NCBI GenBank assembly: GCA_017472695.1
Contig: JAFUOQ010000016.1
Span: 117,257 to 181,256 of the forward strand
Length of the DNA: 64,000 nucleotides
Direction of reading: 5' to 3'
DNA from: Clostridia bacterium
Lineage (GTDB): Bacteria; Bacillota; Clostridia; Oscillospirales; CAG-272
The stretch's first letter is position 1. The number at the start of each line of letters is the position of its first letter. The notes beneath the pieces were generated by a model. It saw only the letters and a list, made by a program, of their open reading frames with translations, was not told the DNA's origin and ran no database searches. Position numbers and translations under genes: made by a program. This document shows positions 27,206-34,787 of this stretch, one piece after another.

Positions 27206-27235
27206 TTTAGCGCTTTTGGATTTTAAAATTTTTTT
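27191..27235 (+). terminator. Terminator overlapping the pflA stop codon
   Basis: AAAAGCGCTA (27191-27200) pairs exactly with TAGCGCTTTT (27208-27217). The stop codon of pflA sits in the stem-loop, and a T-rich stretch follows. Confidence 0.8.
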
Positions 27236-27255
27236 AAAAAAGTTACTTATATATA

Positions 27256-27284
27256 TTGAAGTGAAAAATATTTTGTGCTATAAT
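27256..27284 (+). promoter_or_regulatory. Promoter of guaA
   Basis: TTGAAG at 27256-27261, 17-base spacer, TATAAT at 27279-27284. The leader is about 25 bases, too short for a purine riboswitch. Confidence 0.78.
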
Positions 27285-27315
27285 TTTTTTATTCTTATTT
27301 TTGGAGGATTTTCCT

Positions 27316-28314
27316 ATGTCAAATGTACGTCCAGAATCAATGGCTCGTATCACTACAAGAGCACTTGCTGATAAATTTATTGACGAGCAAGTAAAAGAAA
27401 TCAGAAGTCAAGTTGGAAATGGCAAGGTGCTTCTTGCTCTATCCGGCGGTGTTGACTCAAGCGTTGTTGCAGCTTTGCTCATTAAAGCAATTGGCAAGCA
27501 GCTTGTTTGCGTTCACGTTAACCACGGCTTAATGCGTAAGGGCGAGAGCGAAAACGTTATTGAGGTGTTCAAAAACGGCTTAAATGCTAACCTTGTTTAT
27601 GTTGATGCAACAGATAGATTTCTTAATAAGCTTGCAGGAGTTGATTCTCCAGAGACAAAGAGAAAGATAATCGGTGGCGAATTTATCCGTGTATTTGAGG
27701 AAGAGGCTAGAAAGCTTGACGATATCAAGTTCCTAGCTCAAGGTACAATTTACCCAGATATTCTAGAGAGCATTAAGCAAGCAGAGGGTAAAAAGGCAGT
27801 TAAATCTCATCACAATGTTGGTGGTCTTCCTGACGACCTTCAATTCGAGCTTGTTGAGCCTATAAAGCTACTATTTAAGGATGAGGTAAGAGTTGTTGGT
27901 GAGGCACTGGGTCTTCCACACGCAATGGTTTATCGTCAGCCGTTCCCAGGACCTGGTCTTGGTGTTAGATGCCTTGGTGCTATCACAAGAGATAGATTAA
28001 ACGCACTCCGCGAGGCTGATGCTATTTTGCGCGAGGAATTTGACCTAAATGGTCTTTGTGAAAAGGTATGGCAATACTTTGTTATTATTCCTGATATAAA
28101 GAGCGTTGGTGTTAAGGACGAAAGCCGTTATGAGGGCTGGCCTGCAATTATCCGTGCAGTTAATACAACTGATGCAATGAGCGCAACTATTGAAGAAATT
28201 CCTTATGCTGTCCTACATAAAATCACAGCAAGAATTACCAACGAGGTTGAGGGCATAAATAGAGTTCTCTATGATTTAACACCAAAGCCAACCGGTACTA
28301 TTGAGTGGGAATAA
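27316..28314 (+). CDS. guaA: GMP synthetase, ATP-pyrophosphatase subunit without amidotransferase domain
   Basis: 332 residues from the ATG at 27316, whose GGAGG lies at 27303-27307; a longer TTG start overlaps that site and is unlikely. The PP-loop ALSGGVDSS (residues 41-49) and the C-terminal GMP synthetase dimer domain (QPFPGPGLGVRCLGAITRDRL, ending TGTIEWE) are complete. The usual N-terminal class-I glutamine amidotransferase (about 190 residues) is absent, as in the split enzymes of archaea; no partner gene is seen nearby. It adenylates XMP and aminates it with ammonia. Its last codons also form the left attachment site of the island. Confidence 0.92.
   Translation: MSNVRPESMARITTRALADKFIDEQVKEIRSQVGNGKVLLALSGGVDSSVVAALLIKAIGKQLVCVHVNHGLMRKGESENVIEVFKNGLNANLVYVDATDRFLNKLAGVDSPETKRKIIGGEFIRVFEEEARKLDDIKFLAQGTIYPDILESIKQAEGKKAVKSHHNVGGLPDDLQFELVEPIKLLFKDEVRVVGEALGLPHAMVYRQPFPGPGLGVRCLGAITRDRLNALREADAILREEFDLNGLCEKVWQYFVIIPDIKSVGVKDESRYEGWPAIIRAVNTTDAMSATIEEIPYAVLHKITARITNEVEGINRVLYDLTPKPTGTIEWE
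28303..28314 (+). other. attL core in the 3' end of guaA
   Basis: GAGTGGGAATAA codes for the last residues EWE and the stop of guaA. The 3' end of guaA is a well-known integration site for genomic islands with tyrosine recombinases. A near copy, GAGTGGGAATGA, lies at 40762-40773 in the same orientation; 11 of 12 bases agree. The island with its integrase lies between. Confidence 0.7.
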
Positions 28315-28371
28315 TGCCAAAAACGGTGAAAAGCCTTGCGGCATAAGGATTTTTGAGTTTTAAAACACACT

Positions 28372-28392
28372 CGTGGCAACGTTTTGGCAACA
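28372..28392 (+). repeat. Left copy of island-end direct repeat
   Basis: Two TGGCAAC units seven bases apart (CGTGGCAAC...TGGCAACA). A 21-base copy with 19 identical positions is at 40641-40661 in the same orientation. These are probably arm-type binding sites of the integrase or excisionase; alternatively they are the exchange sites themselves. Confidence 0.65.
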
Positions 28393-28421
28393 TTCGAGTA
28401 TTATTCATAAATAAAAAATTT

Positions 28422-28462
28422 GAGCTAACAGATTTCTGTTTGAAGTCTGTTAGCTCTTTTTT
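28422..28462. terminator. Bidirectional terminator at the left end of the island
   Basis: GAGCTAACAGA (28422-28432) pairs with TCTGTTAGCTC (28446-28456), followed by six T on the plus strand; the minus strand has AAATTTTTT after the stem. It ends the minus-strand transcript of the TIR-like gene. Confidence 0.85.
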
Positions 28463-29633
28463 ATGTAATGGTGTAGAAATCTGGATCTAAAACGAATTCG
28501 CTATCAGTAACATCAAGCCAACTGATGCAAATTTGAATTAGCTTATATATTTTATTGGCTATTAGTGAGATACATTCATCTTTAACACACAAACAGTTTC
28601 GCAGCACAACAGCGTTGTCGGTAGCATAGCTTGTTGTGTTAATCACCTTTCCGCCTTTAGTATCTACATAACGTTTCCCATCTTTATTGATAGTTTCTAA
28701 GATTAAATATGTGTTGGCAGGATTGTTATGATTTATACTTTGTGCATTTATTGCAGCAAGATTATTGTATTGTGATGATTCAATAACAGAAAAAGGATAT
28801 GTGCTGTTTCTTCGTGAAATAAACCAATTATATTCTCTTATCCAATCAATTAGCTCTAATACCGTGTAACTCCATTCTTTTGGAAAATAAGATGATGAAA
28901 ATAAATCTTTTAATACATTTTGCAAATTGGTTGATTCATCGGAAAAATCGTTGAGCACGATGAAGGCAGGAAATTGTTTACCAGAGATCAATTTGCATAG
29001 TTCTTCCTCTGAACACTTTAACAATTGACTAACATTGGATAAACCTTCACTTAGTGATATTGTTCCATAGGATAAATTAGCCATTTGTTTAAGTATGCCT
29101 AAAATCGCTCTATCTATTTTTCCTTTCATATAATCGTTTAAGGGATTATAAAGCTTACCATTAACATATAAATCTCGGATATTAATGCTTAAAATATCAC
29201 TTATTCTCTTTATTTCACCTTCTTGCTTTGGATTATATGGTGTGATTCTTTTTTGCCGTATATCGAAAGGAAGCTCTTCGATGTTCCCCGTGTTGATGTC
29301 AAACATACATATTACTCTGTCCCAACCAAGTTTATTTACGGCATAACCTAATTCGATTAGCACGTTTGGATTAGGCATTTTGCGACCTTGATAGTCAGCA
29401 TTAACTATACTTACATCGCAAATAAACAATACACTTCTATCAATTTTTTCGAAAATTGTCGTTGATATATCTGGACTGCCGTTTTTGCCCATAGTATCCC
29501 TATCGTAGTCCATATATATAGAAGCATCTTTCTCTAAGTCCTTTAGAGCGTTATTAAGACATTTTTCAATGAAATATCTGTGAGTTTTTCCTTCTAAATC
29601 ATTTTGCCACGAATAGAAAATAATTCGAGCCAT
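28461..29633 (-). CDS. TIR-like/nucleotide-binding-domain protein, predicted defence effector
   Basis: 390 residues. The first 150 form an alpha/beta domain: RIIFYSWQNDLEGKTHRYFI, a DYDRDT motif, GSPDISTTIFEKIDRSVLFICDVS, and NPNVLIELGYAVNKLGW, where the Glu takes the place of the catalytic Glu in TIR and deoxyribosyltransferase-like folds. This pattern is found in bacterial predicted TIR-like or nucleotide-binding proteins that accompany defence genes. The C-terminal 240 residues are helical with no recognised domain. It sits 26 bases after the island's XRE repressor gene and must share its promoter. An NAD- or nucleotide-consuming role is an inference. Confidence 0.65.
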   Translation of the reverse strand: MARIIFYSWQNDLEGKTHRYFIEKCLNNALKDLEKDASIYMDYDRDTMGKNGSPDISTTIFEKIDRSVLFICDVSIVNADYQGRKMPNPNVLIELGYAVNKLGWDRVICMFDINTGNIEELPFDIRQKRITPYNPKQEGEIKRISDILSINIRDLYVNGKLYNPLNDYMKGKIDRAILGILKQMANLSYGTISLSEGLSNVSQLLKCSEEELCKLISGKQFPAFIVLNDFSDESTNLQNVLKDLFSSSYFPKEWSYTVLELIDWIREYNWFISRRNSTYPFSVIESSQYNNLAAINAQSINHNNPANTYLILETINKDGKRYVDTKGGKVINTTSYATDNAVVLRNCLCVKDECISLIANKIYKLIQICISWLDVTDSEFVLDPDFYTIT

Positions 29634-29659
29634 ATTTCCTCCAAACAGTATATCAATTT

Positions 29660-30163
29660 TTAAGTGTTATCTTCTGTTTTTTTTCTCTTTGTATCAAGAC
29701 GCTCTCTCGTCCTCTTTGCCTCATATTCGGGGTATGTATAACGCCAATCATCATACTCGTCTTTTGTTATCTCTCCGTTGCGGTATTTCTCCGCCTCTTT
29801 TTGCCAAGCGGACAAATCTTCAAACAAGGACACGGACATACTGCCCCTATTTTTGTCAAGACGGATACAAACCTCATCGTCGAGCTTGTCTATCTTAAAG
29901 CCGTAAATATCCTCTAATGCAAAAAGCGTGTGCATAAGACCGATATACGAATCAATGTCGGGAACATCAAGCGCAACGGGGCAAACGTCAAGCACCTCAG
30001 CGAGCTTTTCAATCAAGTCTGCCTTGGGCGTTCTCGTTCCTGCCTCGTATTGAGCTAAACGAATATCGGCTGTCTTTTCAGGAAAGCCAACAGCCGTTCC
30101 CAAATATTTTTGTGTCATACCACGCAAGTTGCGTATAAAGCGGATTCTTTCTCCGATAGCCAT
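29660..30163 (-). CDS. XRE-family repressor of the island
   Basis: 167 residues. Helix-turn-helix at about 8-65: GERIRFIRNLRGMTQKYLGTAVGF...IRLAQYEAGTRTPKADLIEKLAEVLDV. The acidic C-terminal part (DEYDDWRYTYPEYEAKR) is common in regulators of integrative elements of Clostridia. It is divergent from the excisionase-integrase genes and probably binds the dyads at 30266-30294 to hold the element silent. The TIR-like gene follows in the same transcript. Confidence 0.85.
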   Translation of the reverse strand: MAIGERIRFIRNLRGMTQKYLGTAVGFPEKTADIRLAQYEAGTRTPKADLIEKLAEVLDVCPVALDVPDIDSYIGLMHTLFALEDIYGFKIDKLDDEVCIRLDKNRGSMSVSLFEDLSAWQKEAEKYRNGEITKDEYDDWRYTYPEYEAKRTRERLDTKRKKTEDNT

Positions 30164-30193
30164 AATTTCACCTCATTTTTATGTGATAGATAT

Positions 30194-30223
30194 AGTATAG
30201 CATATAAGTTTAGGTCTTGTCAA
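30194..30223 (-). promoter_or_regulatory. Promoter of the XRE repressor and TIR-like gene
   Basis: On the minus strand: TTGACA at 30218-30223, 18-base spacer, TATACT at 30194-30199. The ATG follows at 30163 after a GAGGTG site. Confidence 0.78.
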
Positions 30224-30265
30224 TAGAACTATAACAAAAAAGTTTAACTTTTTTCTAAAAACCTC

Positions 30266-30294
30266 TTGACATAAACAAAAATGTTTAGTATAAT
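30266..30294 (+). promoter_or_regulatory. Excisionase-integrase promoter with operator dyad
   Basis: TTGACA at 30266-30271, 17-base spacer, TATAAT at 30289-30294. The spacer itself is a perfect dyad: TAAACA (30272-30277), AAAA, TGTTTA (30282-30287). A related half site (TATTTGTTTAAT) lies just downstream. The likely ligand is the divergently coded XRE repressor, which would block integrase expression. Confidence 0.82.
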
Positions 30295-30384
30295 ATAGAT
30301 ACACTAAGCATATTTGTTTAATGCGGCAATGATGAATCTACATAGGCTTGCCAAAAAATCTGAGCTTGTGAAAGGAGGGATGCG

Positions 30385-30585
30385 ATGATAAAACACAGCT
30401 TTTTGAGAGTGGACGAAGTGGCTGAAATCTTGGGAATATCCAAGTCCTATGCCTACAAGATCGTTCAAAAACTAAACGCAGAATTAAAAGAACAAGGCTT
30501 CATCACGATTGCAGGTAGAGTAAACAAGCAATATTTCTTGGAAAAGACCTGCTACGGTGCGGCAAAAGAAAAGGAGGTGAACTAA
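30385..30585 (+). CDS. Excisionase-like helix-turn-helix protein
   Basis: 66 residues. A winged helix-turn-helix of the MerR/excisionase type: FLRVDEVAEILGISKSYAYKIVQKLN, then a beta hairpin. ATG at 30385 is preceded by AAAGGAGGG. The stop overlaps the integrase ATG by one base (TAATG), so the two are translated together. It probably binds DNA near the island ends to direct excision. Confidence 0.82.
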   Translation: MIKHSFLRVDEVAEILGISKSYAYKIVQKLNAELKEQGFITIAGRVNKQYFLEKTCYGAAKEKEVN

Positions 30586-31664
30586 TGGCTGTTTACAAAG
30601 AAACAAAAACAAACACTTGGCGGGCGGTCTATCGCTACACCGATTGGATGGGCGAAAAGAAGCAAACGCAAAAACGAGGCTTTGCTACCAAGCGGGACGC
30701 ACTTGCTTGGGAGCGAGAACAACTGAACAAGGTCACGGCGGATTTAGATATGACCTTTGGGAGCTTTGTGGATATTTATATTGCCGATATGAAAAATCGC
30801 ATAAAGGAAAACACTTGGCACACCAAAGATCACATCATCCGCACGAAAATCTTACCGTATTTTGCAAAACGTAAAATTTGCGAGATACAACCGAAAGACA
30901 TTATAGCTTGGCAAAATGAAATGATTAAGGAAACGACAAAAAGCGGAAAGCCGTATTCCCCCGTGTATCTTAAAACCTTGCACAACCAATTAAGCGCCAT
31001 ATTCAACCACGCAGTACGCTTTTATAACTTAAAGGAAAATCCCGCCGCAAAGGTTGGCAATATGGGAAAACCGCGCAATCGGGAAATGTTATTCTGGACG
31101 CAGGCGGAATATCAAAAATTCTCCTTTGCCGTGATGGACAAGCCCATATCATTTTACGCTTTTGAAATGCTTTATTGGTGCGGAATCCGAGAAGGCGAGT
31201 TGTTGGCTCTTACGCTTGCGGATTTCGATTTTGAAAAAGGCACCGTTTCCATTTCAAAATCCTATCAGAGAATGGATAAACGTGACGTGATTACCGAACC
31301 GAAAACACCCAAGAGCAACCGAGTAATTAAAATGCCCGATTTTCTCACTGAAGAAATTCAAGAGTATGTTAAGCAGCTTTACGGAGTTGGCAAACACGAA
31401 AGGCTCTTTCCGATCTCAAAAAATTATCTTCACAGAGAAATGACGAGAGGTGCGGACGAGGCGGGAGTGAAACGCATTCGCATTCACGATCTGCGACACA
31501 GCCATATTTCGCTTCTGATAGAAATGGGATATTCAGCGGTGGCAATCGCAGACCGAGTAGGTCACGAAAGCATCAACATCACGTACAATTACGCTCATCT
31601 TTTTCCGTCAACACAACACGATATGGCGGACAAATTAAATCAATTCAGAAAGGCAGGCGATTAA
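30585..31664 (+). CDS. Tyrosine recombinase (integrase) of the guaA island
   Basis: 359 residues. An N-terminal arm-binding domain (VYKETKTNTWRAVYRYTDWMG...KRGFATKRDALAWE) is followed by a SAM-like core-binding domain and a catalytic domain. The expected catalytic residues are visible: Arg in WCGIREGELL, HDLRHSH (His-x-x-Arg), GHES (His) and the Tyr in NITYNYAHLFP. It catalyses insertion into and excision from the guaA 3' end. Confidence 0.94.
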   Translation: MAVYKETKTNTWRAVYRYTDWMGEKKQTQKRGFATKRDALAWEREQLNKVTADLDMTFGSFVDIYIADMKNRIKENTWHTKDHIIRTKILPYFAKRKICEIQPKDIIAWQNEMIKETTKSGKPYSPVYLKTLHNQLSAIFNHAVRFYNLKENPAAKVGNMGKPRNREMLFWTQAEYQKFSFAVMDKPISFYAFEMLYWCGIREGELLALTLADFDFEKGTVSISKSYQRMDKRDVITEPKTPKSNRVIKMPDFLTEEIQEYVKQLYGVGKHERLFPISKNYLHREMTRGADEAGVKRIRIHDLRHSHISLLIEMGYSAVAIADRVGHESINITYNYAHLFPSTQHDMADKLNQFRKAGD

Positions 31665-31666
31665 AA

Positions 31667-31993
31667 ATGTCGGCAAAAAATTTAGACAAGCACCAACGCT
31701 TCAGAAGCATTACCGTGGGATTTAGAGTATCCCCCGAAGAAAGCGTTACGCTCAACAAAATCGTTGCCCTATCGGGAATGACGAAGCAAGAATACTGCTA
31801 CCAAAAATGTATGAACCGAGAAATCGTCGTACAAGGCAATCCGAGAGTTTACAAAGCGCTTTATACGGAATTGAAAAACATCCTCTCCGAGCTTCAAAGA
31901 ATCGAAGCGGGCGGGAGCGTCGATCCCGATTTGTTGGAGGTTATCGACCAAATAAACGTAACGCTTTATGGAATGAGTAAGGCAGAAAATTAA
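31667..31993 (+). CDS. MobC-like accessory protein
   Basis: 108 residues. The FRSITVGFRVSPEESVTLNKIVALSGMTKQEYC part resembles the ribbon-helix-helix domain of MobC-type relaxosome proteins. The C-terminal half is helical. It lies three bases after the integrase stop and 170 bases before a second MobC-like protein. Confidence 0.7.
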   Translation: MSAKNLDKHQRFRSITVGFRVSPEESVTLNKIVALSGMTKQEYCYQKCMNREIVVQGNPRVYKALYTELKNILSELQRIEAGGSVDPDLLEVIDQINVTLYGMSKAEN

Positions 31994-32160
31994 ATCTATA
32001 CGGACGACGGAAAAGTGTTGTCGCAGAGTATAGCGAGCATAGGAAATGTACTGCCACGGCGTAATGCCACGGCAGACATTCCCTGCGAAAAATCAGAGCT
32101 TTTTCGATTGGGGACTCCCCTATAACCCCGTCGAAATATCGTTAAACACTAAGGAGGAAT
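31994..32160 (+). other. Candidate oriT region
   Basis: About 170 non-coding bases between the two MobC-like genes, just upstream of the relaxase. It holds two direct TGCCACGGC copies inside a partial dyad at 32050-32076, and a block GGGGACTCCCCTATAACCCC at 32110-32129 that can fold as a short hairpin with an adjacent C-rich stretch. Position and hairpins fit an origin of transfer; the nick site cannot be fixed by eye. Confidence 0.45.
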
Positions 32161-32163
32161 GTA

Positions 32164-32523
32164 TTGAGTTATAATCAAAAAACGATAAAACAACACGTAA
32201 AAAAGCCGCAGCGAAAGCGGGAGACGCCGCTTCAAATTCGTCTGACGGCACAGGAGAAAAAGAAGATAGAAGGACTTGCCAAGGCGTGTAAGCTGTCTAT
32301 GTCGGAGATGGCAAGGCAGTTGATTATGGGTGCAAAAGTGCGTGCCGTACCGCCCGAGGAGTTTTATAAAATTCTTGAAGAAATGCAGCTTATCTCAGAG
32401 AAAATCGAGTTCTATGCCGATACTCCACAACTATATGAATGCTCCGATGAGGTGATAAACTGTATGACGGATTTCAAAAAATTCGTTATGGATTTCTATG
32501 GAGGTGCGTATGGCGACAACTAA
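32164..32523 (+). CDS. MobC-like relaxosome protein, TTG start
   Basis: 119 residues. A basic N-terminus (KKPQRKRETP) leads into LQIRLTAQEKKKIEGLAKACKLSMSEMARQLIMGA, a ribbon-helix-helix region typical of MobC. The start is TTG at 32164, six bases after AGGAGG at 32152-32157; an in-phase ATG is not available. Its 3' end overlaps the relaxase start by 14 bases. Confidence 0.8.
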   Translation: MSYNQKTIKQHVKKPQRKRETPLQIRLTAQEKKKIEGLAKACKLSMSEMARQLIMGAKVRAVPPEEFYKILEEMQLISEKIEFYADTPQLYECSDEVINCMTDFKKFVMDFYGGAYGDN

Positions 32524-33967
32524 AATATGGCCTGTTTACGATAGTCTGCGCCGTGTGCTTGACTATGCAAACAATCCCGAAAAGACCGAATACAGTTCGC
32601 TGAAAGATGTGATTCACTATGCCGAAAACGGAGAGAAAACGATGCTTACAGGGACAGAAACCGTGTATCTCACCACCGCCGTCAACTGCGATTTTTGGGG
32701 CGACACACCCCTTGAAGCTATGCAGACGGTACAAAATCACTTCGGCAATCGTGGATCTATCGTGGCGTTTCACGCTTATCAGAGCTTTCGTCCCGGTGAG
32801 ATCACACCCGAAGAATGTCATAAAATCGGCGTGTTTCTTGCACAAACGGCGTGGGATCGGCATCAAGTAATGGTTGCCACCCATCTGAATTGTGGGCATC
32901 TGCATAATCATTTTATAATAAATCCGATTTCCCATATCGACGGGAAGAAGCTTGATAGCGGATACAAATTGTATTGGGATATGCGTTCTCGCTCAGACAT
33001 TCTGTGTAAGCAGTTTGAAAAATCGGTGATTAAAAATCCTAAAGGAAAGACACCGAGGAACATCTATTTTGCCGAGAAAAACGGACAGGCAACCAAGTAT
33101 AGTTTAATGCGAGAAGCTATTGAAAAGGCGCTTGAACTCTCTGTCGGGTGGTCTGATTTTGAGCAACACCTATGCGATCAAGGGTATCAATTTTATCGCA
33201 ACGAAGGCAGGAAGTACCCAACGATAAAGCGAATCAACGATACCAAGGCAACACGAATTTATCAGTTAGGCGACGAATATACCCTTGATTATATCCAAGA
33301 GCGACTTGACGAAAATCACTCACGATTCCCATTCACGCAAGGCTCATCGTATAATGCGTATTACTATATGTGGCAAAACCGTAACGGATATTATAAGAAG
33401 ACGCCTGCTGAATATCATCGGGAACAAGCGGTAAAACAGTTACCACCGTTGTTGGCGCTGTTGGTGGAGTTCATCTATCTCATAGGCGGTCCCGATTTGG
33501 TCGCCTACGATAACCCAAGCCCAAAGTATTACCCCATAACACCCGAAATGAGAGAAATCACACGAAAGCTTGAAATGTATTCCCGCCAAGCTATCATTAT
33601 GGGACGAGAAAAGCTCGGCACAAAAGAGGACGTTGATGATTTTCTTGAACGTACCGAAACAAAAATCGTTACTCTTGAACGCAACCGCAAGGATCTATAC
33701 AACAGTATCCGCCGTGAAACCGATCAAAAGAAAATCGAGAGCGTAAAGCAACAAATCTCCGCTATCTCCGCTGAATTAAAGCCGTTGCGTAGAACGAGGA
33801 CGGATATGAAAAAGCTGCTTGAACGCTCAGGCGTAATGGCGGAGCAGGTTGAGGCGGAACACAAGGCAAGGCGAGAGTATATCGAGCGCAACTATAAGCT
33901 AACGTCAAGAGGATTTGACGAGATCGGCATACCGAGAAAAAGCCGCGACGAACGCGGCGACAGATAA
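32510..33967 (+). CDS. Relaxase/mobilization nuclease
   Basis: 485 residues from the ATG at 32510; the ATG at 32498 lies inside the GGAGGTG site and is rejected. The relaxase domain (about 1-230) has the metal-binding motif THLNCGHLHNHFIINP (His-x-His-x-His pattern) and a YRNEGRKYPTIKR segment. The C-terminal part (380-485) is charged and helical. It should nick oriT and lead the strand in transfer using the conjugation machinery of another element. No coupling protein or type IV secretion gene is present, so the island is mobilizable rather than self-transmissible. Confidence 0.9.
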   Translation: MATTKIWPVYDSLRRVLDYANNPEKTEYSSLKDVIHYAENGEKTMLTGTETVYLTTAVNCDFWGDTPLEAMQTVQNHFGNRGSIVAFHAYQSFRPGEITPEECHKIGVFLAQTAWDRHQVMVATHLNCGHLHNHFIINPISHIDGKKLDSGYKLYWDMRSRSDILCKQFEKSVIKNPKGKTPRNIYFAEKNGQATKYSLMREAIEKALELSVGWSDFEQHLCDQGYQFYRNEGRKYPTIKRINDTKATRIYQLGDEYTLDYIQERLDENHSRFPFTQGSSYNAYYYMWQNRNGYYKKTPAEYHREQAVKQLPPLLALLVEFIYLIGGPDLVAYDNPSPKYYPITPEMREITRKLEMYSRQAIIMGREKLGTKEDVDDFLERTETKIVTLERNRKDLYNSIRRETDQKKIESVKQQISAISAELKPLRRTRTDMKKLLERSGVMAEQVEAEHKARREYIERNYKLTSRGFDEIGIPRKSRDERGDR

Positions 33968-33993
33968 AATTATTTACGAAAGGAAGTAAGAAA

Positions 33994-34383
33994 ATGAAAC
34001 AATCACTTTACGAACAAAACGGCGGAACCTACCGCGAAGAAAACGGACACCTTATCCCCCACCTCGCTCTCCCCGAAAGCAACGAGCAACCCATCGGCAA
34101 ATACGGACTGATACACCTCGACTATCTCAAAAAGCATAGACGAGGAACATACACCACGCTGCTGACTGAGGGAAGATTGAACGCTTATCTTGCAGATGTT
34201 GACAGTCAAGCCAAGAAAATGCTTGATTTAATTATCAAGCAATCCGCAGAACGAGAGCGTGTGAACGAGGATTTGAAAGCCAAAGACCAACTAAAATGGG
34301 TGCAGATGATGAATAACATCAAAGCCTCAGCGGAGGAAGCCGTTACGGTTGAGTTTTTAGAAAATCCGATTAAATATTCTTAA
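33994..34383 (+). CDS. TnpV-family protein
   Basis: 129 residues. The typical TnpV order is present: LYEQNGGTYREENGHLIPHL at the N-terminus, IGKYGLIHLDYLKKHRRGTYTTLLTEGRLNAYL in the middle and a helical tail. TnpV genes travel on transposons and mobilizable elements of Clostridia; the biochemical function is not known. ATG has an AAGGAAG site. Confidence 0.85.
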   Translation: MKQSLYEQNGGTYREENGHLIPHLALPESNEQPIGKYGLIHLDYLKKHRRGTYTTLLTEGRLNAYLADVDSQAKKMLDLIIKQSAERERVNEDLKAKDQLKWVQMMNNIKASAEEAVTVEFLENPIKYS

Positions 34384-34388
34384 ACGAG

Positions 34389-34421
34389 TTGCCCCGTCTG
34401 TAATATTTTCAGGCGGGGCAA
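34389..34421 (+). terminator. Terminator of the mobilization genes
   Basis: TTGCCCCGTCTG (34389-34400) pairs with CAGGCGGGGCAA (34410-34421) with one mismatch. The T tract is weak (TATATT). Confidence 0.7.
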
Positions 34422-34449
34422 TATATTCAAAAATGTTACTCAAAAGCAG

Positions 34450-34478
34450 TTGACTTATATTCCGCTTTGTGATATACT
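34450..34478 (+). promoter_or_regulatory. Promoter of the restriction-modification regulator
   Basis: TTGACT at 34450-34455, 17-base spacer, TATACT at 34473-34478. It is followed at 34517 by the XRE gene. Confidence 0.78.
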
Positions 34479-34516
34479 ATATTATGTAGATTTATACTCA
34501 ATGCGAGGTGCAAACT

Positions 34517-34723
34517 GTGATTACGCAGAAGATCGGTGCAAGGATAAGAGAATTAAGAACTCAGCTTGGAATTAGTCAAGAAAAATTCGCTATGAAGATA
34601 GGTATGGATAGAACGTATTTCGCAAGTGTGGAACTTGGAAAAAGGAACATATCTATTGTAAATATTGAAAAAATAGCCAACGGATTGGGCGTTTCACTAT
34701 CCGAGCTTTTTCAAAACATATAA
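34517..34723 (+). CDS. XRE-family controller (C protein) of the restriction-modification system
   Basis: 68 residues from a GTG at 34517, seven bases after AGGTG; a GTG nine bases upstream overlaps this site. One helix-turn-helix: GARIRELRTQLGISQEKFAMKIGMDRTYFASVELGKRNISIVNIEKIANGLGV. Size and position, directly before methyltransferase and endonuclease genes, match C proteins that delay endonuclease expression. A candidate C-box lies at 34725-34740. Confidence 0.82.
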   Translation: MITQKIGARIRELRTQLGISQEKFAMKIGMDRTYFASVELGKRNISIVNIEKIANGLGVSLSELFQNI

Positions 34724-34724
34724 T

Positions 34725-34757
34725 GTCCGTTTTATAGGACTTGTGATGTTGTATAAT
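34725..34757 (+). promoter_or_regulatory. C-box-like dyad and -10 box before the first methyltransferase
   Basis: GTCC (34725-34728) and GGAC (34737-34740) form a short dyad; TATAAT follows at 34752-34757. The -35 position (34729-34734) is poor and lies in the dyad, the layout of an activator-dependent promoter. The C protein coded just upstream is the likely activator. Confidence 0.5.
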
Positions 34758-34787
34758 TGACATAGAGTATAAGTGGAGGAAACGCAA

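Noticed and set aside
27241-27315. Purine riboswitch before guaA
   Set aside because: The leader is only about 25 bases and shows no aptamer-like helices.
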